This document shows, one piece after another, positions 1-7,934 of a stretch of DNA of 64,000 bases. This DNA is from Actinobacteria bacterium UBA2279. Its GTDB lineage: Bacteria > Actinomycetota > Coriobacteriia > Anaerosomatales > Anaerosomataceae. A program made the translations under genes and the position numbers. Under the pieces are notes generated by a model. That model ran no database searches. It was not told the origin of the DNA and worked only from the letters and a program-made list of their open reading frames with translations. The DNA is taken from positions 1-64,000 of the forward strand of contig DDWT01000033.1 of assembly GCA_002347365.1 (NCBI GenBank), in the 5' to 3' direction. Each line of letters starts with the position of its first letter. Position 1 is the first letter of the stretch.

Positions 1-203
1 CTCGAACTAGGAACTCAAGCGCATCGAGCCAACTTCGCGAGTCATCGGCTACCAGGGGTGTCATCGGGCGCGGCTCATGTGCAACAACGTTGGCCGCAGT
101 CAGAGCCCGCGAACAAGCAGAGCGCCGGTGAGCCGGTGTCCAGAACGGCCGCATGCCAGCCCCGATGTGGGCATCCCGCGGCCACCGAAGTGAGGTGGCT
201 TGC
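1..203. other. Left edge, no confident gene
   Basis: No forward reading frame here looks like a real protein end. On the minus strand a frame is open from about 153 to the window edge and reads as a plausible N-terminus (…VADDSRSWLDALEFLVR). It could be the 5' end of a divergently transcribed gene that continues outside the window, but no clear ribosome binding site supports it. Confidence 0.3.
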
Positions 204-2114
204 GTGTTGCCCATAGACGGCCTGATCGTGGCCCCGCCAGGAGTTCGCCCAGAGGCTTGGGTCAGCGCGCTGTCGTCGGAGTCGGCTCCCTTCGCACTTG
301 CACCCGCCTCCAGCCGGGGGTGGTTCGGGGGGCTGGAGATCGTAGCGTGGGCACCTCGATCCATCGACAGCGGACTCGCGCTCTCAGAGGTGACCGACGG
401 ACTTCTCGACTGTCTTTACGGTCCCGGTCCGTGCCTCGGCGTAGCCCTTTTCCCGTATAGCGGCCCGCGACTATGGGCGTGCTACACGGGCGGGATCGTG
501 CGCACCGTCGAAGGGTGGCGCATCTGGGGCACGGTCGATGCGTCAGACGTGCCTGTGTTGGAATCGCAAGTCGCGGCGACGCTTCCCCGCACCGCGTCAC
601 TCGTGAAGTGCCCGCACACCGACATGACGGACCGCGGGTTCCGCACCAGGGTCCGATCGGTCATCGAGGCGATTCTCGCGGGTGACGTGTACGTCCTCAA
701 TCTGACGCGTCGCATTGCCGGGCAACCATCCGCACCACCGTCTGTCGCGTTCGCTTCGCTGCTGTCCCGATGTGGCGCTGACATGGGCGCATTCTGGGCG
801 ACGCCAGAGTTGACGATCGCTTCGGCTTCGCCGGAACGGTTCGTGCGCATCTCGGGCGACTCGGTGGAGGTATGTCCTATCAAAGGGACGCGGCCGCGTG
901 CGCGAGGCGCTGCGGATCGTGCCATGGCCGATGAGCTGCGCACATCGGAGAAGGAGCGCGCCGAGCATGTCATGATCGTCGATCTGGTCCGCAACGACCT
1001 GGGCCGGGTATGCCGCCCGGGATCGGTGACCGTCGATCCGCTGTTCGAGGTGGTGAGCACTCCCTACTGCCACCAGATGGTGTCCTCGGTGACCGGTTGC
1101 CTGCAACAGTCCGCTCCTCTGTCTGCCGTCCTCGAGTCCACCTTCCCGTGCGGATCCGTCACGGGTGCTCCGAAGATCGCAGCCATGAAGGCGATCAGCG
1201 CCCTGGAGGAATCCCCTCGCGCCGCGTACACGGGAGCCCTGGTCGTCGCGATTCCGGGGGAAATGGACTCCTCGATACTCATCCGAACCGCAGAGTACGC
1301 GGAGGGGCTGGTGCGATGGGGGACGGGCGGCGGAATCACTGTGGATTCGGATGCGGCAGAGGAGTGGCTGGAAACGGAACTGAAGGCCTCGCCGTTTCTG
1401 GGAGATGGCGTGCCTGATGTTGCATTGCGGGAGACGTGTCGCGTCGTCGATGGTGCCGTACCGCTTCTCCTACGGCATCTGGCGCGCCTCGCGGCGGGCG
1501 GCTGTGGGCCGACGACGCTCGCATCCGTCCGTGAATGCATCAAGGACGCGATCGAGTGCCAGCGCACTCCGCTGGAGCGGCTGTCCGTGACCGTCGACTC
1601 TGCTGGTCATGCATGGGCGGAGCTTTCCAGCGTGCCGTCTTCCCTTGACGTCGCTGACGGGGTGATCATCACCCCGGTCGTTTCTGAGACACCCGCCTTA
1701 CCATCGGGCGCGGCGAAGCCGATGGAGCGGGCCTTGTGGGACCGCGCGCAGCGGGAAGCTGCCCGGCTGGGCGCCGACCAGGCGCTGCTCGTCGACACGG
1801 ATGGGCGAATAATCGACGGCGCAACAGCCAGCGTCTGGGTTCGCGTTGGCACGAGGTTGCTCACTCCGCCCGCGCCGCCGGCTGTGGACGGCATCGCTCG
1901 GGGCGTTGTCTTCGATCACGCAACTCAGTGCGGCTATGAGGCCGTGGAGCGCGCTCTGACTCTCGGGGATCTCGAGATGGCCGACGAGGTCTTCATGAGC
2001 AACGCGCTGGCGGGGGTCGTCCCCGTCCGAGGTCGATCAGGACGAGCGGTCAGCGTGCTCGGCGACGTGTTCCTAGCGTTGTTTGCTGCGCGTGAAGAGG
2101 GGCCGACTGCGTGA
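204..2114 (+). CDS. pabBC: Fused aminodeoxychorismate synthase component I / aminodeoxychorismate lyase (PabB-PabC)
   Basis: Bifunctional enzyme of p-aminobenzoate synthesis for folate. The N-terminal two thirds is a chorismate-binding domain with the motifs PIKGTRPR, EHVMIVDLVRNDLGR and FPCGSVTGAPKI. It should aminate chorismate using ammonia from a PabA partner, which is not seen here. The last ~200 residues are a class-IV aminotransferase fold (PabC) that should release pyruvate to give p-aminobenzoate; the Lys in GAAKPMER is the likely PLP lysine. The Glu that usually contacts the PLP ring (EGTxSN) is Asp here (DGATAS). I place the start at GTG 204 because GAGGTGG lies 5 nt upstream. An in-frame ATG at 153 would add 17 residues but has no ribosome binding site. 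An anthranilate synthase role is less likely because of the fused lyase. Confidence 0.88.
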   Translation: MLPIDGLIVAPPGVRPEAWVSALSSESAPFALAPASSRGWFGGLEIVAWAPRSIDSGLALSEVTDGLLDCLYGPGPCLGVALFPYSGPRLWACYTGGIVRTVEGWRIWGTVDASDVPVLESQVAATLPRTASLVKCPHTDMTDRGFRTRVRSVIEAILAGDVYVLNLTRRIAGQPSAPPSVAFASLLSRCGADMGAFWATPELTIASASPERFVRISGDSVEVCPIKGTRPRARGAADRAMADELRTSEKERAEHVMIVDLVRNDLGRVCRPGSVTVDPLFEVVSTPYCHQMVSSVTGCLQQSAPLSAVLESTFPCGSVTGAPKIAAMKAISALEESPRAAYTGALVVAIPGEMDSSILIRTAEYAEGLVRWGTGGGITVDSDAAEEWLETELKASPFLGDGVPDVALRETCRVVDGAVPLLLRHLARLAAGGCGPTTLASVRECIKDAIECQRTPLERLSVTVDSAGHAWAELSSVPSSLDVADGVIITPVVSETPALPSGAAKPMERALWDRAQREAARLGADQALLVDTDGRIIDGATASVWVRVGTRLLTPPAPPAVDGIARGVVFDHATQCGYEAVERALTLGDLEMADEVFMSNALAGVVPVRGRSGRAVSVLGDVFLALFAAREEGPTA

Positions 2115-2144
2115 ATCAGTGACGCGGCTAACCCTGAGAGCGAG

Positions 2145-2175
2145 CGGACAACGCTTGGCGTTGCCGCGCTGTCCG
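2145..2175. terminator. Possible hairpin in convergent gap
   Basis: CAACGC-TTG-GCGTTG (2149-2163) lies inside outer arms CGGAC/GTCCG, between the converging pabBC and zinc-ribbon genes. No T-tract follows, so termination is only suggested. Confidence 0.25.
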
Positions 2176-2211
2176 ACGCCCGACAACGTTTGCGCCGTCA
2201 CTTGGTGACAC

Positions 2212-2583
2212 CTACGGCGTGATTCGTACCGGGCCCTTGGCGTGCTGCGGCCCCTCGTCTTTGCGTTCAAGCGCGGCCGAGCGGTAGGAGGCGGGCACCG
2301 CGCGCCCGTTGGACCAATCGACCATCTCGGCGTCACAGCGTGCGCATAAGATGATCTCGCCGATACCCACGATTGAGAGTTGCGTCCCGCGCGAGTACTG
2401 CGTGAGCGCGAGCGGGCGCTTCACCAGGTCGGTGCCGCTGCATGTGGTGCACCGCTCGGGCACATCGTCGCGCGTCCACTCGGTGCCGCAGGCGCCGCAG
2501 GTGATGCGGATGCCCTCCGGCAACTGGTTGCCGCGTAGGTCGTCGGTCTCCCCGCAGCTAGGACATGCGATCTCTCGGGCCAT
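2212..2583 (-). CDS. Multi-zinc-ribbon protein of unknown function
   Basis: A 123-residue soluble protein with four CxxC knuckles: CPSC, CGAC, CTTC and CARC. They are spaced like two zinc ribbons. The first ribbon, MAREIACPSCGE, resembles rubredoxin-like or transcription-factor zinc fingers. No catalytic motif is visible, and a nucleic-acid or protein-binding role is a guess. The start at 2583 is chosen because AAAGGA precedes it; the frame stays open upstream to 2808, but that part has no composition or motif suggesting coding. It converges on pabBC and diverges from the membrane protein at 2735. Confidence 0.7.
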   Translation of the reverse strand: MAREIACPSCGETDDLRGNQLPEGIRITCGACGTEWTRDDVPERCTTCSGTDLVKRPLALTQYSRGTQLSIVGIGEIILCARCDAEMVDWSNGRAVPASYRSAALERKDEGPQHAKGPVRITP

Positions 2584-2734
2584 AGTGCGGTCCTTTCGGG
2601 ATTCGGTCTGCTCAGTGTATCCGACCGCGCCGTCGAGCGGATTGGCTGCGCATACACCAGTCCGACCTTCGGGTATAGGCATCTCAAGATGGCGACCCGC
2701 AGAAGAGCTCTGTGGGCAGCCGAGAGGGGGGCAT

Positions 2735-3193
2735 ATGAACGCAACAGGTTGGCTCATGACCGTCGGCAGCATGATACCGGCGCTAGTCGTCATGATCGGC
2801 TGCATCATCTTCGCGGCCCGTGCGAAGTCCTGCGCTTCGTGGGGACTGGTGTTTGCGGCTGTGGGGCAGTTCGTGATGGCGGTGGCGCTGCCGCTCTACC
2901 GTCAGATAGGGATCCGGGCGTTGGTCAGGGCTGCTAGCTTCGATATCATCAACCCGCTGACGATCACTGTTGAGGCTCTATCGATCATCGCAGGACTCCT
3001 TTTCGCGGGGTTCCTGTTGGCTGTGTTGCTCGGCAAGTCACGGGCACCCAAAGCGGCAGCCGTTCCGCAACCACCTTCGGCTCCGAGCGTGCAGCCTGCG
3101 CCGTCGGCTCAGCCTTCTACGCCACCACCTGCGCCTGCAACGAGGCAAGCTTCACCGCCGCCACCACCGCCGCCGCCACCACCGGGCAGCTAG
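2735..3193 (+). CDS. Small membrane protein with proline-rich C-terminal tail
   Basis: A 152-residue protein with about three hydrophobic segments: residues ~5-27, ~33-50 and ~75-100. A low-complexity tail of Pro/Ala/Ser/Gln follows and ends in a run of ten prolines before GS. The start is ATG 2735 behind a GAGAGGGGGG purine stretch. The frame is open back to 2309, but that part is antisense to the zinc-ribbon gene and is not credible. I do not recognise a family. The proline tail may be a cytoplasmic protein-binding extension. Confidence 0.6.
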   Translation: MNATGWLMTVGSMIPALVVMIGCIIFAARAKSCASWGLVFAAVGQFVMAVALPLYRQIGIRALVRAASFDIINPLTITVEALSIIAGLLFAGFLLAVLLGKSRAPKAAAVPQPPSAPSVQPAPSAQPSTPPPAPATRQASPPPPPPPPPPGS

Positions 3194-3501
3194 TCGCCCG
3201 CGCTATCCGCTCTTCCTCCCCGCGGAGCCGCCGGTCGCTCCCGAGTCGTGAACGTGCCTACCGGCTGGACGACCACCGGTACGCCCTCGAGCGTGCGTGG
3301 CAGCGTGGTGGCCGGTGCGTCTGATCCCGCAACACCCACGACGATCACGGGGTTGCCATCCGTATCTTGGCCCAGGCCTACCGATCTCACTGCGGCCGAG
3401 GCCATCAGCGCTTCGGTATAGCGCGCCCGGACACTCACGGCGTGTGCGGCGGGGTCATCCGACGTCGCCGAGTTGCCCAGGACACGTCGGATCCAGCTCA
3501 C
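3190..3501 (-). CDS. Hypothetical protein resembling the N-terminal module of the neighbouring protease
   Basis: A 103-residue protein starting at GTG 3501, which overlaps the stop of the upstream protease gene by 4 nt (GTGA), so translation is probably coupled. Its core (VRSVGLGQ…NPVIVVGV…LPRTLEGVPVVVQPVG) follows the same pattern as residues ~20-75 of the protease: NVVATGVG, then a β-strand, LVPESLNGIRTDVVATG. I infer that it is a free-standing copy of that β-rich module, perhaps an inhibitor or chaperone-like partner. No signal peptide is visible. Confidence 0.65.
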   Translation of the reverse strand: MSWIRRVLGNSATSDDPAAHAVSVRARYTEALMASAAVRSVGLGQDTDGNPVIVVGVAGSDAPATTLPRTLEGVPVVVQPVGTFTTRERPAAPRGGRADSAGD

Positions 3502-4496
3502 CGGATACCGACCTCCAGCGCGGAGAAGACGTTCTCGATCTGGTTGAACAGCGTCGTGCTCTCGCTCCCCGCGAACAGCAAGCCGACGATCCTGTTCCGG
3601 TCATCGAGGACGACCGAGCCGCTGTCGCCACCTTCGCTCATGGGTCCTGCCATCAGCTGATCAGAGAAGCGCGCGACCTTGTCACCGAAGTTGACGTCGG
3701 CGGTGACGTCCACCTGCACGATCTCACCACGGGTGACTTCTGTGGTTCGCCCGCTCTTGACCACAGCTGTTCCCAGCTCCGCGCGGGCGATGCCCTCGAT
3801 GCTACCGAGCTCGAGAATCTTGTCGCTCACATAGGTGACATCAAGGGGTGCGGCCAGCGCACAGTCGACCAGGTTCTCGGCCATCGCCGTGCTGACGGCC
3901 CGCAGCCGTGCATCACTTCCCAGCAGTCTTGCGATCCAGTTCAGCATCGCGGAGGAACCCCGGGCGAATGCGCAGGTGCTCTCCTCCTCGGCCATTCGAA
4001 CCGCAACGTAGTCCGCGAGCACGCCGATCGCATCGGCGGGCAGGCGTCCCCCGTCGTAGGGTCCGGGCTGCAGGATAGGATCGCCAAGCTGGGCGCGGTT
4101 CTCGTTTGCGAGGACGTGGTTGTTGGATAGGATGAACGGCTCGCCGTCGCGATAGACGAGGCAGCCGAGGGTACCGGCGGTGATGTCCCGGTGGCCGATG
4201 CTCGCGCCGCCCGGCGCCGGCCTGTACCGCTCGGAGCGTGCCGCCAATGTCCTGAACGGCCCGGTGGCCACGACATCGGTGCGGATCCCGTTCAGGGACT
4301 CCGGCACGAGTTCGTGCGCCCTGAGCTCGGAGCGAGGAACCTTGTGGGTCACGGAGCACACGATGCTGACCTCGTCCGTACGCACGCCATCGGAGACCTT
4401 GAAGCCTACCCCCGTTGCTACGACGTTCGGGCGGGCGAGCAGCTCGTTGCGTGCTGCTCGTAGAACGGGCCGGATGTCGAGCACCCCGTCAGACAT
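3498..4496 (-). CDS. Trypsin-like serine protease (chymotrypsin fold, Nal1-like)
   Basis: A 332-residue protein with an N-terminal β module, then a trypsin-like domain. The His motif is SNNHVLANEN (residues ~123-132), and the Ser motif is SEGGDSGSVVLD (residues ~290-301, GDSGS nucleophile). The acid lies in between but I cannot assign it with confidence. There is no signal peptide or membrane segment, so it is probably cytoplasmic. The layout resembles bacterial homologues of plant NAL1-type proteases. It forms a two-gene unit with the 103-residue protein downstream, overlapping by 4 nt. A GGGGGAACC purine stretch precedes the start. Confidence 0.72.
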   Translation of the reverse strand: MSDGVLDIRPVLRAARNELLARPNVVATGVGFKVSDGVRTDEVSIVCSVTHKVPRSELRAHELVPESLNGIRTDVVATGPFRTLAARSERYRPAPGGASIGHRDITAGTLGCLVYRDGEPFILSNNHVLANENRAQLGDPILQPGPYDGGRLPADAIGVLADYVAVRMAEEESTCAFARGSSAMLNWIARLLGSDARLRAVSTAMAENLVDCALAAPLDVTYVSDKILELGSIEGIARAELGTAVVKSGRTTEVTRGEIVQVDVTADVNFGDKVARFSDQLMAGPMSEGGDSGSVVLDDRNRIVGLLFAGSESTTLFNQIENVFSALEVGIR

Positions 4497-4505
4497 GGTT
4501 CCCCC

Positions 4506-5051
4506 TCACTCGGTCGCGCCGTAGAGCCTCTCATACTCTTCCCGAGTCATGTCCATCAGCACCAGGTCGTGGAAGTCGCCGCGCAGGAACAGGTGCTCCC
4601 TGCAGCGTCCCGTGACTGTGAATCCCAGCTTCGCGTACAGGTGCGCTGAACGTTCGTTGCCGTCGATGTAGTTGATCTGCACGGTGTGCAGCCCCAGGGT
4701 GTGAAACGCGTAGCCCAGCACCGCGATGATGGCGTCGGCTCCGTAGCCTTTGCCCTGCGCATCCAGCTCGCCGATCAGGATGCCCAGCTCGCCGTTGCGG
4801 TGCAGCATGTTCACCTTGTGCAGCCCGCAGTTGCCGATGTATCGATCGCCATCGCGCGTGCGGATCTCGAAGACGTGGTCGGCATCGGACGCGTCCACTT
4901 GCGCGTACCACGCGCGTTCCTGCTCTCGGCTCACTGGAACGTGCCCGGAAAGCATCCAGGTGTTGATTGCGGGATCGTTGACCCACGCACGGGCCGTCTC
5001 GGCGTTCTGCGCGTCGATCGGCGTGAGGTAGACCTTCTCCCCGATAAGCAT
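4506..5051 (-). CDS. GNAT family N-acetyltransferase
   Basis: A 181-residue RimJ/RimL-type acetyltransferase. The acetyl-CoA loop is visible as DAQGKGYGADA (Q/RxxGxG/A), with the N-terminal strand YLTPID and the C-terminal NERSAHLYAKLGFTVTGRCRE typical of this family. The substrate is unknown; it could be a ribosomal protein N-terminus, an amino sugar or another small amine. The start is ATG 5051 behind a strong GGAGGA; upstream in-frame codons lack a ribosome binding site. It is divergent from glnA, and the GlnR-like boxes lie in the shared gap. Confidence 0.82.
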   Translation of the reverse strand: MLIGEKVYLTPIDAQNAETARAWVNDPAINTWMLSGHVPVSREQERAWYAQVDASDADHVFEIRTRDGDRYIGNCGLHKVNMLHRNGELGILIGELDAQGKGYGADAIIAVLGYAFHTLGLHTVQINYIDGNERSAHLYAKLGFTVTGRCREHLFLRGDFHDLVLMDMTREEYERLYGATE

Positions 5052-5134
5052 CGCGTCCTCCTCGGCAACGGATGCACACGAGGGTGACACAACCGACTCT
5101 CGCAGGGAAGGTTTCTCACATTCATCGCACAGTT

Positions 5135-5166
5135 GAAACGTGCACGAAACATTCAGGGTCTACAGT
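5135..5166 (+). promoter_or_regulatory. Predicted GlnR-type activator site and -10 box of glnA
   Basis: Two GAAAC pentamers (5135-5139 and 5146-5150) are separated by 6 nt, and 10 nt later comes TACAGT (5161-5166), a fair -10 box. There is no good -35, as expected for an activator-dependent promoter. GAAAC is the better conserved half-site of the actinobacterial GlnR box. The same array with the same spacings lies upstream of amt at 33151-33182. The glnA start codon is 83 nt beyond the second box. Confidence 0.7.
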
Positions 5167-5232
5167 CTCCCTTGTAACACGCGACTGACGGGGTACGGGC
5201 CCCGTGCGGCGGTACTTCGAGGAGGAGTCAGT

Positions 5233-6570
5233 ATGGCACCCAAGTTCGACAAGGAGTACGTGCTCAAGACCGTTGAAGAGCGCGGCATCCGCTTCATCCG
5301 CTTCTGGTTCACCGACGTGCTTGGTCAGCTCAAATCGTTCGCCATCGCGGACACCGAGCTCGAGCTCGCGTTCGAAGAGGGCATGGGCTTCGATGGTTCG
5401 TCCATCGACGGCTTCACCCGCATCCAGGAATCCGACATGATCGCCTTCCCGGACCCCTCCACTTTCAAGATCCTGCCCTGGCGCCCCACCGAGGGCGGCG
5501 TTGCCTCGATGTTCTGCGAGATCATGAAGCCCGACGGTACGCCGTTCGAAGGCGATCCTCGCTACGCTCTCAAGCGCAACCTCAAGAAGGCTGCCGACAT
5601 GGGCTTCACGATGTACGTCGGCCCCGAACTCGAGTTCTTCTACTTCGCTGATGAGAACGGCACCGAGATTCTCGACCGGGGCGGCTACTTCGACCTGACC
5701 CCGCTCGACGTGGCCTCCGACCTCCGTCGCGAGACCGTGCTCACGCTCGAGAAGCTGGGTATCGCTGTCGAGTACTCCCACCACGAGGTTGCTCCCTCAC
5801 AGCACGAGATCGATCTCCGTTACGCCGAGGCCAGCGAGATGGCGGACATCGTCATGACCTATCGCCTCGCTGTCAAAGAGATCGCCTACAAAAGCGGCGT
5901 GTACGCCACCTTCATGCCCAAGCCCATCGCGGGCGAGAACGGTTCCGGTATGCACGTGCACCAGTCTCTGTTCAACAAGGACGGCAATGCGTTCTTCGAC
6001 GCCAACGACCCCGATGGATACAACCTGTCGGCCGTCGGCAAGAGCTACATCGCCGGTCTGCTGAAGTACGCGCCCGAGTTCTGCGCGGTCACCAACCAGT
6101 TCATCAACTCCTACAAGCGTCTCGTTCCCGGCTACGAGGCTCCCGTATACGTCAGCTGGGCGCGTCGCAACCGCTCGGCTCTCGTCCGCGTGCCGATGTA
6201 CAAGCCCGGCAAGGAGAACGCCACCCGCATCGAGCTGCGCTCGCCGGATCCCTCGGCCAACCCGTACCTGGCCTTCGCCGTCATGCTCGGCGCCGGCTTG
6301 AAGGGTATCGAGGAAGGTCTGGAGCTGCGACCCGAGGCCAGCAACAACATCTTCGACATGACCGACGCCGAGCTTGCCGCCGCCGGGATCACCACGCTCC
6401 CGGGTTCGCTGGACGAAGCCATCAAGCTCTTCGAGAATTCGGAAGTCATGAAGGAGATCCTCGGCGACCACATCCACAAGTTCTTCGTGGAGAACAAGAA
6501 GGCCGAAGTCAACGAGTTCCGTCTGGCCGTCACCGAGTGGGAGCTTGACCGCTACCTCTCGATCCTCTAG
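5233..6570 (+). CDS. glnA: Glutamine synthetase, type I-alpha
   Basis: Makes glutamine from glutamate, ammonia and ATP; cytosolic dodecamer. The 445-residue length and collinear motifs are those of GSI-alpha: FDGSSIDG at 53-60, ENGSGMHVHQS, NRSALVRVP, and the KPGKENATRIELR stretch. GSI-alpha lacks the 25-residue insertion and the adenylylation tyrosine of GSI-beta, which fits the absence of any glnE nearby. The start is ATG 5233 after GGAGGAG. The frame extends upstream to 5140, but that segment contains the promoter. Regulation is probably by the GlnR-like protein encoded directly downstream. Confidence 0.97.
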   Translation: MAPKFDKEYVLKTVEERGIRFIRFWFTDVLGQLKSFAIADTELELAFEEGMGFDGSSIDGFTRIQESDMIAFPDPSTFKILPWRPTEGGVASMFCEIMKPDGTPFEGDPRYALKRNLKKAADMGFTMYVGPELEFFYFADENGTEILDRGGYFDLTPLDVASDLRRETVLTLEKLGIAVEYSHHEVAPSQHEIDLRYAEASEMADIVMTYRLAVKEIAYKSGVYATFMPKPIAGENGSGMHVHQSLFNKDGNAFFDANDPDGYNLSAVGKSYIAGLLKYAPEFCAVTNQFINSYKRLVPGYEAPVYVSWARRNRSALVRVPMYKPGKENATRIELRSPDPSANPYLAFAVMLGAGLKGIEEGLELRPEASNNIFDMTDAELAAAGITTLPGSLDEAIKLFENSEVMKEILGDHIHKFFVENKKAEVNEFRLAVTEWELDRYLSIL

Positions 6571-6603
6571 GACGAGCACCGGTAGTCGCCGGAAAGTCAC
6601 TCA

Positions 6604-6634
6604 CGGCGCCGGGCGGATCTTCCGTCCGGCGCCG
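6604..6634 (+). terminator. Rho-independent-like terminator after glnA
   Basis: A 13-bp GC-rich stem (6604-6616 with 6622-6634, one G-U pair) with a 5-nt loop. Only a weak T-rich stretch (CTCGTTATT) follows. It separates glnA from the regulator gene, perhaps allowing partial readthrough. Confidence 0.6.
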
Positions 6635-6667
6635 ACTCGTTATTGCAGACGCGGAGGCGGTAGAATC

Positions 6668-7339
6668 ATGCACATGAAAAAGGTTCTCATAGCGTCTGAC
6701 GATGCGCATACGATCGCATGGCTCCGTGAAGCCATGAGTGCTCTCGACGCCTCCGTGACTGTCTGCAGCGTCGGGGAGCTTAAGTCTCGCCTTATCGCCG
6801 AGTCCATCGATCTGCTCGTGCTGGACGGGGGCCGTTCGCCGGAAGCGGTGGTCCAGCTCGTCGAACAGGCTGCTTCGGAGGGCAATGACCTGCACCTCAT
6901 GCTCGTCATAGAGCCTGAAGCCCTCGCGGAGCTTCGGGTGCCCGTGCACATACCGGCTGACTTCCTGGTGCGTGGCGGCACCTCGGCAGAACTTGTCGCC
7001 CGCATGCGCAAGCTGCTGTGGCCGGGCGAGGAGGTCATGGCGCAGGAAGTCATACGTGTCGACGGTCTCACCCTCAACCTCGCAACGTATCAGGCATACG
7101 TAGGTCACGAGCCCATCGAGTTCACGTATCTCGAGTACGCGTTGTTCATGTTCCTGGTGACGCATCCGAACCGCGTCTACAGCCGAGAAGTGCTGCTCCG
7201 TCGCGTGTGGGGCTCAGACTACTACGGCGGGTCTCGCACCGTGGACGTTCATGTCCGGCGCATCCGCTCCAAGATCGGCGCAGAGGTGGCACGTCGGCTC
7301 GAGACCGTGCGCAACGTTGGCTACCTCTGGAAGAGTTAG
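6668..7339 (+). CDS. glnR: GlnR-like OmpR-family orphan response regulator
   Basis: A 223-residue regulator with an N-terminal receiver-like domain (residues ~1-115) and a C-terminal winged helix. The DNA-binding half closely resembles actinobacterial GlnR: TYLEYALFMFLVTHPNRVYSR, a VWGSDYYGGSRTVDVHVRR segment and ETVRNVGY. The receiver is atypical. It has Asp in LLVLDGG, but the conserved KPF lysine is replaced (FLVRGG) and the Thr/Ser switch position reads LVIEPE. That fits the phosphorylation-independent receiver known for GlnR. No kinase gene is adjacent. The gene lies 97 nt after glnA. The start is ATG 6668, with GGAGG 10 nt upstream. It should activate nitrogen-assimilation genes, and predicted sites lie upstream of glnA and amt. 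Its stop overlaps the convergent methyltransferase gene by 4 nt. Confidence 0.8.
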   Translation: MHMKKVLIASDDAHTIAWLREAMSALDASVTVCSVGELKSRLIAESIDLLVLDGGRSPEAVVQLVEQAASEGNDLHLMLVIEPEALAELRVPVHIPADFLVRGGTSAELVARMRKLLWPGEEVMAQEVIRVDGLTLNLATYQAYVGHEPIEFTYLEYALFMFLVTHPNRVYSREVLLRRVWGSDYYGGSRTVDVHVRRIRSKIGAEVARRLETVRNVGYLWKS

Positions 7340-7932
7340 GCCGCCGGCCAGGACTTCTGCACGACTCCGGTGAAGCGGTACGAAGCGCCCACGAGCCGCT
7401 CGCACTCACCTTTGATGGCTCTCTCGGCCATGTAGGCACACAGCCCTTTGGGTGTGAAAAACGCCGCAGGCTCACCGACGATACGCTCCGCGATCGCGAT
7501 GAGCCTGATCATGATGTGCGCCTTGTCCAGCTCCAAGATCAACACGGCGCCTCCCGGTCTGACCACGCGTGCCATCTCTCTGACCGAAGCATCCAGGTCA
7601 CGGAAGTGATGGAAGGCGTCGGTCACGATGACCGCATCGAACGCGTCATCTTCAAACGGCATGGCCTCAGCGCTCCCCAAGACCGCGGCGAGCTGGTCTG
7701 ACGGCTCCACATGGGCGATCAGTTCGGGAGTAGGGTCGAGCACGGTCACGTGCGCTGGGAGCGTCTCTGCCAGACGGCGCGCGAGGCCCCCTGCGCCGCC
7801 ACCCAGGTCGAGGACGTGGCCGTCGCCGGGGACGAACGGCCCGAGCCAGCCTGCGATCTGCTGTGTGTCCTCGACTGTCCATCGCTCGCCGTAGCGCTTG
7901 ATGGCAGGTGCGGACCAGTTGAAGAACCCCAT
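7336..7932 (-). CDS. Class I SAM-dependent methyltransferase (UbiE/Methyltransf_11 type)
   Basis: A 198-residue protein. SAM motif I is VLDLGGGAGGLARRLAE (residues ~40-56), the acidic tip of strand β2 is VTVLDPT, motif II is FDAVIVTDAFHHF, and the post-motif is RVVRPGGAVLILE. The substrate cannot be told. A quinone or lipid-like small molecule is possible because similar proteins include UbiE/MenG, but this one is shorter. The start at 7932 lies 2 nt after the stop of the small membrane-protein gene, so the two probably form an operon. Confidence 0.82.
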   Translation of the reverse strand: MGFFNWSAPAIKRYGERWTVEDTQQIAGWLGPFVPGDGHVLDLGGGAGGLARRLAETLPAHVTVLDPTPELIAHVEPSDQLAAVLGSAEAMPFEDDAFDAVIVTDAFHHFRDLDASVREMARVVRPGGAVLILELDKAHIMIRLIAIAERIVGEPAAFFTPKGLCAYMAERAIKGECERLVGASYRFTGVVQKSWPAA

Positions 7933-7934
7933 GC

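Noticed and set aside
3140..3190. CCACCG-type repeats near 3.15 kb considered as a CRISPR or satellite
   Set aside because: They are codons for the proline run at the end of the membrane-protein gene.
5797..6600. Minus-strand open frame opposite glnA
   Set aside because: Antisense to a highly conserved enzyme gene; no start signal.
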